Shown here in pieces: positions 37,162 through 45,881 of a stretch of DNA of 64,000 bases. How positions within the stretch are numbered: the stretch's first letter is position 1; every line of letters begins with the position of its first letter. Position numbers and translations under genes: made by a program. Below the pieces are notes generated by a model that was not told where the DNA came from, searched no databases, and saw only the letters and a program-made list of their open reading frames with translations. Source of the DNA: Allobosea sp. 117. GTDB lineage: Bacteria; Pseudomonadota; Alphaproteobacteria; Rhizobiales; Xanthobacteraceae. The DNA is taken from assembly GCF_000702305.1 (NCBI RefSeq), contig NZ_JNLC01000012.1, positions 248,001-312,000 of the forward strand, given 5' to 3'.

Positions 37162-40100
37162 TCCGCCGCCTCCCCGGAGAGCGCGGCGAGCGCCGGTCCG
37201 ACATCGTTGCGGCGCGGATGCCAGAGACCGCGCGCCTGCGCCTGCGCGAGACGGTCCGCCACCGCGCGCGCCGCCTCGGGCGACTGCGCGACGAGGAAAT
37301 CGCGCACCATCACGTCGCCGATATAGGCGTCGTGGATCATCTCGATGAGACGGCCCGGTACCGCCCACGTGGACTCGGCGAAGCCGACCAGCCTGTCGAC
37401 CGTCTCTGCGATCTCCGCCGCGCCGCGCGGCCCGTGGCGCATCAGCCCGGCGATGTATCGCGCGTTGGTGCGGCCATGCACGATGCGTGCGAGCGCCTCA
37501 TCGAGCGTCCGCGCGCGCGGACGCGCCGGGTTGCTGGTGTCCAACACCACGAGGTCCGGTGCGCGGCCCAGCCGCTCGGCCGCCGCCGCGAAGCCACCGA
37601 TGAAGGCGAGATCAGCATCACCCTCAAGCAGATCGCGGCCCGGATCGTCACCGGTGTGGATCAGGAGGTCGGCCGCCGCGACGCGGTCCGCGAAGGCGTC
37701 GCCCGCCGCATGCCCCTCACCGTCCGCTCCGCCATAGGCGTGCGAGGCGCTAGCGAGGTAGGCCTCGCCCAGCGCCGCCCGGTCGATGCCCTCCGCCCCG
37801 GCGTCGAGCCCGGCGCCATAGGCGCCCGGCGCGGTGCCGTAGATGCGCGGCGCGAAGCTGCCGGCCGCCCGCTCGGCGGCGAGCGGGTTCTCCTCCGCCG
37901 GCTCATCGCGTGCGGCGACCGCGCGGATGGCGGCGTCGAGCAGCGCGATCTGCGCCGGGAACAGGTCACGGAACAGGCCGGAGATGCGGAAGGTCACGTC
38001 GATGCGCGGCCGGCCCATGCTCGCGGCCGGCAGCACCTCAATGCCGGTCACCCGTCCGGTGGCGGCGTCCCATACCGGCCGGCAGCCCATCAGCGCGAGG
38101 CCCTGCGCGATCTCCTCGCCGCCGGTGCGCAGAGTCGCACTCCCCCATAGGTCAAGCACCAGAGCGCGCGGCCAGTCGCCATGCGCCTGCAGATAGGCGC
38201 GCACCGCCTCCTCGGCGGCGAGGCGGCCGAGGTCCATGGCGGTCGGCGTCGGCAGCGCACGCGGGTCGGCGGTGAAGAGGTTGCGCCCGGTGGGTATCAC
38301 GTCGGAGCGTCCGCGCCCCGGCGCGCCGGCAGGCCCGGCCGCGACGCGCCGCCCGTCGAGCGCGGCGAGCAACCCCGCGCACTCGGCCTCGCCGCACGGT
38401 CCGCGCCCATAGACGTGGAAGCCGTCCTTGAGGCGCAAATCCTTGAGGTCGCAGAGCCAGGCGTCGATGCGCTTCAGCGCCTCGTCCGGCGCCTCGGCTT
38501 CCCCGAGACCCGCCTCGCGGGCGAGGCCGGTGCGGGTGGCCTCCTCGACGATGAGCCGCGCTAGCCGCTCGCGCCGCCGCCGGTCGAGCCCGTCGGCCTG
38601 CGCATATTCGTCGACGAGGCGTTCGAGCTCGCGCGCCTCGCCACCGAGCTCGCCATCGACCAGCGGCGGCGGCAGATGGCCGAGCGTGACGGCGGCGATG
38701 CGCCGCTTGGCCTGCGCCGCCTCGCCGGGATTGGAGACGATGAAGGGATAGGCGACGGGGAGCGCGCCCAGCACCAGCTCGGGGAAGCACGCACCAGTCA
38801 GCGCGACATGCTTGCCCGGCAACCATTCGAGCGTGCCGTGCGCGCCCATATGGACGAGGGCATCGGCCCCGCCTTGCAGCCAGAGACCGAAGGCGAGCAG
38901 CGCATGGCGCGGCGGCAAAGCGGGATCGTGATAGTCCGCGCGCCGCTCAGCCCGGCGCCCGCGATCCGGCGCGACGGTGACGAGGATATTGCCGAAAGCC
39001 TGCGCACGGAAGCGGAAGGCCCCATCCGCGACATCCGGGTCGTCCTCCGGCGCGCCCCATGCGGCGCGGATGGCGGCAACGGCTTCGGCCGGCAATTCAG
39101 CGATCAAGCGACGGTAGTCGGCGAGCGGAAGGTCGAAGCCGCCGGCCGCTCCCGACAGCCCCTCCACCAGCACCCGCTCATCCGCCGGTTCGCTCTCGAC
39201 GCGATAGCCGGCGCCGCGCAGGTCGGACAGCAGCGCCAGCACGCTCGCCGGCACGTCGAGCCCGACCGCCCAGCCGGTGCGCCCCGGCGCGCCGGCATAT
39301 TCCGGCAGCACCACGGCGATGCGGCGCTCGGCCGGGAGGGTGGCGCGAAGCCGGGCCACGAGCGCCACCCTTTCCGCCACCATGGCGATACGGTCCGGCT
39401 CGGCGCGGTTCACCAGCCCGGCAAAGCCGAGCGCCGCGTCGCCGGATTCCTGCAAGGCCTTGAAGGACAAGGCGCCGGCGAGGATCCGCCCGTCGAGCTC
39501 GGGCAACACGACATGCATGGCGAGGTCGGCGCCGGTCAGCCCTCGCGCGCCCTCCTGCCACGCCTCGCGCTTGGTGGTGGCCACCACGGCCTGAAAGACC
39601 GGCACGCCGGGAGCGTCGAGCACCGTCGCCTCGCCCGGATCGGCGGCAGCGAAGGCGGTGAGCGTCACGATGGCGACGGGATCGAGCGTGGCGAGCGCGT
39701 CGCGCAGGAAGGCGACGGAGGCCGGTTCCTTCAGGCTGGCGACATAGATCGGCACAGGCCGCAATCCCCGTGCCTCAAGCGCCGTGCAGAGCCCGTCGAC
39801 CGGTGCGAGATCGTCGGCCAGCCACATGGAACGGTAGAAGATGACGGGGACGGCGGGAGCATCAGCCACCGCCGTCCCGTCCTGCCATTCATAATACCCT
39901 GCCAGCGGCACGGGCTGCGCCTCCGGCGCTTCCAGCGCGGCACCGGCATGGCCGGCGAGGCGGTGCAGCAGGGCGCGCATATTGGCGGGCCCGCCGGCGC
40001 GGAAATAGCCGAGCAGCGCCTGCGCCTCGTCCATCGGCAGGGTGGAAAGCGCCATCAGCCGGGGGTCGTCGCGGTCCTCGCCCGGCAGCACGGCGAGCGC

Positions 40101-40427
40101 GATTCCGCGCGCGCGGGCTAGCGCGGCGAGCTGCTCCGCCCCGTAGCGCCACCAGTCCAGCCCGCCGAGCAGCCGCAGCACGATGATACGGGCATGGCCG
40201 GCGACCTTGTCGAGCCACAGGTCGACCGACATCGGATGGCGCAGGTCGCGCAGATTGGCGAGGCGCAGGCTCGGCAACCCATTACCTTCCGCGCGCCAGG
40301 CGCGGGCGAGCGCGCCGAGGTCGCTGTCGGTGAAGGACGCCACCACCATCTCGCCCGGCGTCTGGCCGAGGTCGACCGGCTCGACGAGGTCGTCGAGGCT
40401 GGCGCTGGTGGTGGTGAGGATGTGCAT
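37158..40427 (-). CDS. cobN: Cobaltochelatase large subunit CobN
   Basis: 1089 residues. CobN with CobS and CobT inserts cobalt into hydrogenobyrinate a,c-diamide using ATP. Recognisable core: MHILTTTSASLDDLVEPVDL, IFYRSMWLADDLAPVDGL, ADALVHMGAHGTLEWLPGKH, PFIVSNPGEAAQAKRR and LVLDLWGSATLRTGGEEIAQ. Shorter than the roughly 1275-residue Pseudomonas denitrificans protein, but no break is visible. cobS and cobT are not in the window. It follows cobW by 21 bp. Confidence 0.95.
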   Translation of the reverse strand: MHILTTTSASLDDLVEPVDLGQTPGEMVVASFTDSDLGALARAWRAEGNGLPSLRLANLRDLRHPMSVDLWLDKVAGHARIIVLRLLGGLDWWRYGAEQLAALARARGIALAVLPGEDRDDPRLMALSTLPMDEAQALLGYFRAGGPANMRALLHRLAGHAGAALEAPEAQPVPLAGYYEWQDGTAVADAPAVPVIFYRSMWLADDLAPVDGLCTALEARGLRPVPIYVASLKEPASVAFLRDALATLDPVAIVTLTAFAAADPGEATVLDAPGVPVFQAVVATTKREAWQEGARGLTGADLAMHVVLPELDGRILAGALSFKALQESGDAALGFAGLVNRAEPDRIAMVAERVALVARLRATLPAERRIAVVLPEYAGAPGRTGWAVGLDVPASVLALLSDLRGAGYRVESEPADERVLVEGLSGAAGGFDLPLADYRRLIAELPAEAVAAIRAAWGAPEDDPDVADGAFRFRAQAFGNILVTVAPDRGRRAERRADYHDPALPPRHALLAFGLWLQGGADALVHMGAHGTLEWLPGKHVALTGACFPELVLGALPVAYPFIVSNPGEAAQAKRRIAAVTLGHLPPPLVDGELGGEARELERLVDEYAQADGLDRRRRERLARLIVEEATRTGLAREAGLGEAEAPDEALKRIDAWLCDLKDLRLKDGFHVYGRGPCGEAECAGLLAALDGRRVAAGPAGAPGRGRSDVIPTGRNLFTADPRALPTPTAMDLGRLAAEEAVRAYLQAHGDWPRALVLDLWGSATLRTGGEEIAQGLALMGCRPVWDAATGRVTGIEVLPAASMGRPRIDVTFRISGLFRDLFPAQIALLDAAIRAVAARDEPAEENPLAAERAAGSFAPRIYGTAPGAYGAGLDAGAEGIDRAALGEAYLASASHAYGGADGEGHAAGDAFADRVAAADLLIHTGDDPGRDLLEGDADLAFIGGFAAAAERLGRAPDLVVLDTSNPARPRARTLDEALARIVHGRTNARYIAGLMRHGPRGAAEIAETVDRLVGFAESTWAVPGRLIEMIHDAYIGDVMVRDFLVAQSPEAARAVADRLAQAQARGLWHPRRNDVGPALAALSGEAAE

Positions 40428-40448
40428 GCCGGCCTCGGAATGCCGCCT

Positions 40449-41495
40449 TTACACGGTTTCCGGCGCGGCGAGCGCGCGCTCCACCGCGTCCCGGTCGAGA
40501 CCCTTGAGCCCGATCGCCACCAGTCGGCCGGCGCGTGGGCCGGCGCCCCACGCACGATCGTACTGCCAGGTCACGCGCGGACCAACCGCCTGCACCAGCA
40601 ACCGCAACGGTTTGCCGGCCACTGGTAAAAAACCTTTACAACGTAGCATACCGGTCGTTGCAACGACGCCGGCGATGCGGGCGGCGAACTCGGCCGGATC
40701 GGCGATCTCGGGGACCTCGACCACGAAGCTGTCGAACTCGTCGTGATCGTGGTCCTCCTCCTCGTCGTGATGGGTGCGGCGGTTCTCGATGTCGTCCTCG
40801 GTGCCGACGCCGAGGCCCATCAGCACCGCCGGATCGAGCCGCCCCTCGGTGATGCTCACCACCCGCACGCCGGCCGGCAGCTCGGCGCCGAGCGCGGCGC
40901 GCGCCCGCGCCTCGCCGTCCGCGTCGATCAGGTCGGCCTTGGTCATCACCACGAGGTCGGCGCAGGCGATCTGGTCGTCGAACACCTCCTCGACCGGATC
41001 GTCATGGTCGAGCACCACGTCGGTGGCGCGCTGCGCGGCGAGCGCGTCGTGGTCGTGCGCCACCCGGCCGGAGGCGAGCGCCTCGCCGTCCACCACCGCC
41101 ACCACGCCGTCGACCGTCACCCGGCTCCTGATCGCCGGCCAGTGGAAGGCCTGCACCAGCGGCTTGGGCAGAGCGAGGCCCGAGGTCTCGATGAGGATGT
41201 GGTCGACTTTCGGCGCACGGGAGAGGATGGCGTCGAGCGCCGGCACGAAGTCGTCCGCCACGGTGCAGCAGATGCAGCCATTGGCCAATTCGACGATGTT
41301 CTCCTCAGGGCAGCTCTCGACGCCGCAGCCGCGCAGGATCTCGCCGTCGATGCCGACATCGCCGAACTCGTTGACGATGACGGCGAGCCGCTTGCCCTTC
41401 GCCTCGCTCAGCGCGTGGCGGATCAGCGTCGTCTTCCCCGAGCCGAGGAAGCCGGTGACGATGGTGCAGGGTACGCGGGCGAGATCGGTGCTCAT
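40449..41495 (-). CDS. cobW: CobW-family metallochaperone GTPase
   Basis: 348 residues, COG0523 GTPase. Walker A in CTIVTGFLGSGKTTLIRH, the metal-binding CxCC motif in NGCICCTVADDF, VMTKADLIDADGE for guanine recognition and a His/Asp-rich metal loop (HHDEEEDHDHDEFD) before the C-terminal domain. Proposed to deliver cobalt to CobNST. ATG 41495. First gene after the leftward cobalamin riboswitch, followed by cobN-G-H-I-J. Confidence 0.94.
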   Translation of the reverse strand: MSTDLARVPCTIVTGFLGSGKTTLIRHALSEAKGKRLAVIVNEFGDVGIDGEILRGCGVESCPEENIVELANGCICCTVADDFVPALDAILSRAPKVDHILIETSGLALPKPLVQAFHWPAIRSRVTVDGVVAVVDGEALASGRVAHDHDALAAQRATDVVLDHDDPVEEVFDDQIACADLVVMTKADLIDADGEARARAALGAELPAGVRVVSITEGRLDPAVLMGLGVGTEDDIENRRTHHDEEEDHDHDEFDSFVVEVPEIADPAEFAARIAGVVATTGMLRCKGFLPVAGKPLRLLVQAVGPRVTWQYDRAWGAGPRAGRLVAIGLKGLDRDAVERALAAPETV

Positions 41496-41612
41496 GAAGC
41501 GCCTCCGTTTGATCGAACGACAGGGGCGCGCCGGCCACGGGCGGTGCCCGTGCGGGGACCGCGAGCGGTCCCGTGCGTACCACCCAGCACCCCGCTGGCG
41601 GATACGACCGAG

Positions 41613-41799
41613 CCGTCGGCAGGTCTCCTGGCTCGCGGCTCGGCGCCCGCTCGCCGCCTTCCCGGACATATCGTCCAGTGGCTTTCGGCACGGGCTCGCC
41701 GCTTACAGTTGCGGGGGCAGCCGCGGAATTGGGCCTCCCGACGGAAGCCCGCACCGCATTCCCTCTTCGTCCCTCCCCGGTGGGGAAGGAACCGTCGGC
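41613..41799 (-). promoter_or_regulatory. Cobalamin riboswitch upstream of cobW
   Basis: Read on the minus strand: the 5' GCCGACGG, the GGGAATGCGGTGCGGG core, the B12 box GCTGCCCCCGCAACTGTAAG (ending near 41702), the GCCACTGG arm with GGGAAGGCGG, and the final GCGAGCCAGGAGACCTGCC, in the right order and spacing. Binding of adenosylcobalamin should lower expression of cobW and the downstream cobN-G-H-I-J genes, 118 bp away. It explains most of the 354-bp gap between cobW and the serine hydrolase gene. Ends are approximate. Confidence 0.93.
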
Positions 41800-41849
41800 C
41801 TCCGCACTAAAGGAGCGCTTTCGAGCAATGTCAAACGCAGGGAGAAATC

Positions 41850-43007
41850 TCAGCGTGCGCCGGCGTCACGGATCGCCGGGATCACGTCGTCTTCGAGGAT
41901 GGCACGGGCGTAGTAGCCCTGGTCTGCTTCACGATAAAGCCCGGCGGTGCTGGCGACCACCAGATCGAGCGACGGCACGATGAAGAGGCGCTGGCCCCCG
42001 AGGCCGATCGCCGCGATCCACGGGACGCTGCGATCTCCGACTTTCGACCCGCCGACCCACCATTGATAGCCGTAGCGCATCGGCAACCAGCCCTCGAATC
42101 GCGGCTCGATCGACTGGCGGATCCATTCTTCCGACACGACGCGCCGGCCCTGCCAGATGCCTCCGGCCAGCACGAGCTGGCCGATCTTCGCCATGTCGCG
42201 CGGCTTCAGGCGAAGCCCGCCGCCGGCTGCAGCGTCGCCATTGCCCAAGGTGATCCATTCGACCTCACGCATACCAAGCGGCTCGAACAGCGCCTCGCGC
42301 GCAAAGTCCGGCAGTTGGCGACCGATCGCCTTCTGCAGCACGGCGCCGAGCAGCGTCGTTGCGCCGCTGCTGTACTCCCAGCGCGTACCGGGCGCGTAGA
42401 TCGGCCGGCGGGTGAACACGTAGCGGTAGGGATCGGTCGCCTCATACATCAGCCGTTCGTCATTGGTCGGGCCAAACCACGGGCCGCCCTCGCTCCAGGC
42501 AAGACCGGGCGTCATGGTGAGCAGATGCTTCAGTGTGATGCGGTTTATGTCCGGGGTGGCGAGATCGGCATATTCGGGAAAAAAGCCGATGGCCGGCGCA
42601 TCGAGATCCTTGATCGCATTGCGTTCGAACGCGATGCCGAACAAGAGCGACACCACGCTCTTCGTCACCGAGCGCATGTCGTGCAACCGTCTGGCATCAT
42701 AGGCGATCACACCGATGTCCCGGCCCCAGCGCTCGTCGCGGCCCTCGGCGTAGGTCTCGTAGACCAGCCTGCCGTGGCGAATCACCAGCAGGGAATGCAG
42801 GTTGGGTGCATTGGGATCGGCAAGTCGCGCCCCGATCGCACAGAGCGCCGCCGGATCAAACCCGACCGATGCCGGGGTCGCCACGTCCCAATCGTCGAGG
42901 ATGTCGGGCGCCTCGCCGCAAGGTATGTCGGCCGCGCCAGGCCAAGTTGCGGCCAGGAGGCCCAAGCCGGCCACCAGCATCGCAGCTAACGATAAAGGTC
43001 GCAGCAT
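41850..43007 (-). CDS. Secreted serine hydrolase, beta-lactamase/penicillin-binding protein C family
   Basis: 385 residues. N-terminal signal peptide (MLRPLSLAAMLVAGLGLLAA), then the class C-type serine hydrolase fold with the nucleophile Ser/Lys pair in SVTKSVVSLLFG, HLLTMTPGLAWSEGG, the WEYSSGATTLLG tyrosine motif and a C-terminal GLGGQRLFIVP. Role probably esterase, peptidase or cell-wall related; the substrate is unknown. ATG 43007 after GGGAG is preferred to a much longer frame that crosses the second riboswitch. It lies between two cobalamin riboswitches but has no apparent link to B12. Confidence 0.88.
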   Translation of the reverse strand: MLRPLSLAAMLVAGLGLLAATWPGAADIPCGEAPDILDDWDVATPASVGFDPAALCAIGARLADPNAPNLHSLLVIRHGRLVYETYAEGRDERWGRDIGVIAYDARRLHDMRSVTKSVVSLLFGIAFERNAIKDLDAPAIGFFPEYADLATPDINRITLKHLLTMTPGLAWSEGGPWFGPTNDERLMYEATDPYRYVFTRRPIYAPGTRWEYSSGATTLLGAVLQKAIGRQLPDFAREALFEPLGMREVEWITLGNGDAAAGGGLRLKPRDMAKIGQLVLAGGIWQGRRVVSEEWIRQSIEPRFEGWLPMRYGYQWWVGGSKVGDRSVPWIAAIGLGGQRLFIVPSLDLVVASTAGLYREADQGYYARAILEDDVIPAIRDAGAR

Positions 43008-43141
43008 CGCACGCTCCCGGCCGATCCACGGTTCTCGGTCACGCTCGTCCCACCCCATCGGCGGAACAAGCATCCTCCGACGGCCCCGAAGCGGCAAATG
43101 CCCATTTGCACTGTGGTAGGCGGCCGCTATAGTCGTCGGAT

Positions 43142-43336
43142 GTCGTCGGTTCCTGTGATCCGCACGGGACGCAAGACGGGAACGCGGTGGGGTGTTGCTT
43201 CGCGAGAAGCGGCACCGAATCCGCGGCTGCCCCCGCAACTGTAAGCGGCGAGCTTCGCTCCTTTTCGCCACTGGCGTTCGCGCCGGGAAGGCGGAGACGA
43301 AGCAAGGACCCGCGAGCCAGGAGACCGGCCGGCGAC
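43142..43336 (+). promoter_or_regulatory. Cobalamin riboswitch upstream of cbtB
   Basis: P1 arms GTCGTCGG (43142) and CCGGCGAC (43329) enclose the expected order: GGGAACGCGGTGGGGT, the GAATCC element, the B12 box GCTGCCCCCGCAACTGTAAG, GCCACTGG with GGGAAGGCGG, and GCGAGCCAGGAGACC. A hairpin at 43350-43366 (GCCCTC with GAGGGC) stands just before the AGGAGAG ribosome site of cbtB and could be the expression platform. Predicted to repress cbtB-cbtA and the coupled cobP-cobO when cobalamin is plentiful. Confidence 0.94.
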
Positions 43337-43380
43337 GAAACCGTAACCGGCCCTCGGGTGGAGGGCTCAGGAGAGACGAC

Positions 43381-43575
43381 ATGCAGACCCAGCCGACCCG
43401 GCACCCCCATTCCGCCACGCTCGCCAGCGAGAGCCCGGCCTCGCGCGTGCTCGCCGTCACCTTCGCCGCACTGCTCGGCGTCTTCGTGCTCGGCGGCGTG
43501 GGCTTCTCCCACATCAGCGCCGTGCACAATGCGACGCACGACGTGCGGCACGCCAACGCCTTCCCCTGCCACTGA
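43381..43575 (+). CDS. cbtB: Cobalt transporter subunit CbtB
   Basis: 64 residues. One transmembrane helix (VLAVTFAALLGVFVLGGVGF) and a C-terminal His-rich metal motif HNATHDVRHANAFPCH typical of CbtB. With CbtA it forms a predicted B12-regulated cobalt importer. ATG 43381 directly after AGGAGAGACGAC; the longer frame extends into the riboswitch and is rejected. 24 bp before cbtA. Confidence 0.92.
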   Translation: MQTQPTRHPHSATLASESPASRVLAVTFAALLGVFVLGGVGFSHISAVHNATHDVRHANAFPCH

Positions 43576-43599
43576 ACCTTTCAGTGAGGGGAGGAATCC

Positions 43600-44370
43600 A
43601 TGTCGCTTTTCAGGACGATTCTGTTCGTCGCTGCGCTGGCCGCCATCGGCACCGGCGCGCTCACCTCGGTGCTGCACATGTTCGGCACCGTGCCGCTCAT
43701 CCTCAAGGCCGAGACCTTCGAGGGCGGGGAAGCCGAAGCCCCGGCCTCTGCCGCGCAAACGCCCGCCGCGCAGACCCCTGCCGCGCACGAACATGCGCCC
43801 GGCACCGCCGCCCATGATCACGGCGACGGCGAGGAATGGGCACCGGCCGACGGTTTCGAGCGCAACGGCCTGACCGTCGTCTTCACCATATTGACCGCCT
43901 TCGGCTTCGGGCTTCTGCTCGTCGCGGTGAGCGAGCTCAAGGGTGGACTCGCCGATTGGCGGGAAGGCATCCTGTGGGGCCTCGCGGGCTTTGCGGTGTT
44001 CACGCTGGCGCCGGGCCTCGGCCTGCCGCCCGAGCTGCCCGCCATGCCCGCCGCGGATCTCGCGGCCCGCCAGGTCTGGTGGATCGGCACCGCGGCGGCG
44101 ACCGCCGGCGGTCTCGCGCTGCTGGTGTTCGGCCGCACGCCGGTGCTCGCCGTGCTCGGCGTCGTGCTGATCGTCGCGCCGCATCTCATCGGCGCGCCGC
44201 AGCCCGACAGCCATGAGAGCCCGATTCCGGAATCGCTGCACCACAGCTTCGTGGTGGCGAGCATCGTGACCAGCTTCGTGTTCTGGGTGCTGCTCGGCGG
44301 CCTTTCCGGCTGGCTGCGCCCGCGCATCGCCGCGCAGCAGGCGGGCCATCCCGCGGCCCAGCCGGCGTGA
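43600..44370 (+). CDS. cbtA: Cobalt transporter subunit CbtA
   Basis: 256-residue membrane protein of the CbtA family with five or six hydrophobic helices, a His-rich periplasmic-type loop (HEHAPGTAAHDHGDGEEW) after the first helix, and LHHSFVVASIVTSFVFWVLL near the end. Predicted inner-membrane cobalt permease working with CbtB. Start after GGGGAGGAATCC. The stop overlaps the cobP start (GTGA). Confidence 0.92.
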   Translation: MSLFRTILFVAALAAIGTGALTSVLHMFGTVPLILKAETFEGGEAEAPASAAQTPAAQTPAAHEHAPGTAAHDHGDGEEWAPADGFERNGLTVVFTILTAFGFGLLLVAVSELKGGLADWREGILWGLAGFAVFTLAPGLGLPPELPAMPAADLAARQVWWIGTAAATAGGLALLVFGRTPVLAVLGVVLIVAPHLIGAPQPDSHESPIPESLHHSFVVASIVTSFVFWVLLGGLSGWLRPRIAAQQAGHPAAQPA

Positions 44371-44906
44371 GCCTCGCGCTGGTGCTCGGCGGCACCCGCT
44401 CCGGCAAGAGCGGCTACGCCGAAGCGCTGATCACACGGCACCACGCGTCCGGCGACCCGCCGGGCGCGGATGGGCGGGACAGATGGGTCTATCTCGCCAC
44501 TGCCGAGGCGCTGGACGACGAGATGGCCGAGCGCGTCGCCCGCCATCAGGCCTCGCGCGGCGGGGGCTGGATCACGCGGGAATGCCCGCACGCGCTCACT
44601 GAAGCCATCGCCGCGCTGGCGCCCGGCACGCCGGTTCTGGTCGACAGCCTCGGCATGTGGGTGTCGAACCGCCTTCTCGCCGGCGCCGACCTCGCCACTG
44701 AACGCGCCGCGCTGGTCGGCGCGCTCCGCGCCAGCCGCGCGCATCTCGTGCTGGTCTCCGACGAGGTCGGCTTCGGCATCGTGCCCGATAACGCTCTGGC
44801 GCGCCGCTTCCGCGACGCGCTGGGCGAGCTCAACCAGGCGGTCGCCGCCATCGCCGACGAGGTGGTGCTGATGGTCGCCGGCCTGCCGCTGAAGGTGAAG
44901 GGATGA
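44367..44906 (+). CDS. cobU: Adenosylcobinamide kinase / phosphate guanylyltransferase
   Basis: 179 residues (CobU of Salmonella, CobP of aerobic species). Phosphorylates adenosylcobinamide and adds GMP. P-loop LVLGGTRSGKSGYAEAL, WVYLATAEALDDEMAERVARH with the guanylylated-His region, and DEVGFGIVPDNALARRFRD. GTG start coupled to cbtA, ATGA overlap with cobO. Part of the cbtB-cbtA-cobP-cobO riboswitch operon. Confidence 0.95.
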   Translation: MSLALVLGGTRSGKSGYAEALITRHHASGDPPGADGRDRWVYLATAEALDDEMAERVARHQASRGGGWITRECPHALTEAIAALAPGTPVLVDSLGMWVSNRLLAGADLATERAALVGALRASRAHLVLVSDEVGFGIVPDNALARRFRDALGELNQAVAAIADEVVLMVAGLPLKVKG

Positions 44907-45517
44907 CCGATATCACCCCAGAGGAAGCCGAGCGCCATCGCGCCAAGATGGCCAAGCGCAAGGCCGTGCAGGACGCCGAGGTGGCCGGCAAGACCGCCGA
45001 GAAGGGCCTGCTCATCGTCCACACCGGCTCCGGCAAGGGCAAGTCGACCGCCGCCTTCGGCCTCGCGCTGCGCATATTGGGACATGGCGGGCGTGTCGGC
45101 GTGGTGCAGTTCATCAAGGGCGCCTGGCACTCCGCCGAGCGCGACGCGCTGGCGACCTTCGGCGATCGTGTCGAGTGGCACTCCATGGGCGAGGGCTTCA
45201 CCTGGGAGACCCAGGACCTCGCCCGCGACATCGCCGCCGCCCGGCGCGCGTGGGAGAAGGCACGCGAGCTGATGGCCGATCCGACCATCGGCCTCGTCAT
45301 CCTCGACGAGCTCAACATCGCGCTGCGCTACGACTATCTCCCGCTCGACGAGGTGGTGGCCGAGCTGAAGGCCCGGCGCGAAGGGCTGCACGTCGTCGTC
45401 ACCGGCCGCAACGCCAAGCCGGCGCTGATCGAGGCAGCCGACCTCGTGACCGAGATGGGCCTTGTGAAGCACCATTTCGCGGCCGGAGTGAAGGCGCAGA
45501 AGGGCATCGAATTTTGA
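44903..45517 (+). CDS. cobO: Cob(I)alamin adenosyltransferase
   Basis: 204 residues, BtuR/CobA/CobO type. Transfers the adenosyl group of ATP to Co(I) corrinoids. Walker A IVHTGSGKGKSTAAFGLALR, VVQFIKGAWHSAERDAL, LVILDELNIALRYDYL and VVVTGRNAKPALIEAADLVTE. ATG 44903 overlaps the cobU stop by 4 bases. Confidence 0.96.
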   Translation: MTDITPEEAERHRAKMAKRKAVQDAEVAGKTAEKGLLIVHTGSGKGKSTAAFGLALRILGHGGRVGVVQFIKGAWHSAERDALATFGDRVEWHSMGEGFTWETQDLARDIAAARRAWEKARELMADPTIGLVILDELNIALRYDYLPLDEVVAELKARREGLHVVVTGRNAKPALIEAADLVTEMGLVKHHFAAGVKAQKGIEF

Positions 45518-45619
45518 TGTCCCGCCCATCTTCGCGATCTCGAAATCCCGCAGCGTCATCACTATGTGAGGCCCGACGCCGATTGTCGCGGCGTGGTTTT
45601 GAGATGGAGATGCGCTTCG

Positions 45620-45844
45620 ATGCGCTCGACCCCCGTCGCCTATCTGTTCTGGTTCTTCTGCCTGGTCGGCGTATGCGGCATCCACCGCTTCTATGCCGGC
45701 CGCTACTGGACCGGCGCACTGTGGCTGCTCACCGTGGGCCTGCTCGGCATTGGCCAGATCATCGACCTGTTCCTGATCCCCGGCATGGTGCGCGAGGCCA
45801 ATCTCGAGCGCCGCGTGGATTACCTCGAAGCCAACCGGACCTGA
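45620..45844 (+). CDS. TM2 domain-containing membrane protein
   Basis: 74 residues with two transmembrane segments and the TM2 pattern YLFWFFCLVGVCGIHRFYAG then GALWLLTVGLLGIGQIIDLF and LIPGMV. Function unknown. ATG 45620 is chosen with GGAGATG upstream; longer in-frame starts have no homology. Inserted between cobO and cobQ on the same strand, without a known role in B12. Confidence 0.82.
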   Translation: MRSTPVAYLFWFFCLVGVCGIHRFYAGRYWTGALWLLTVGLLGIGQIIDLFLIPGMVREANLERRVDYLEANRT

Positions 45845-45881
45845 TCCGTTGCCGTGAGGGCGGCGGTCCCGAGGACTATCG

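Noticed and set aside
43192-43380. N-terminal extension of CbtB into the riboswitch
   Set aside because: The extension translates riboswitch sequence; ATG 43381 has its own ribosome site.
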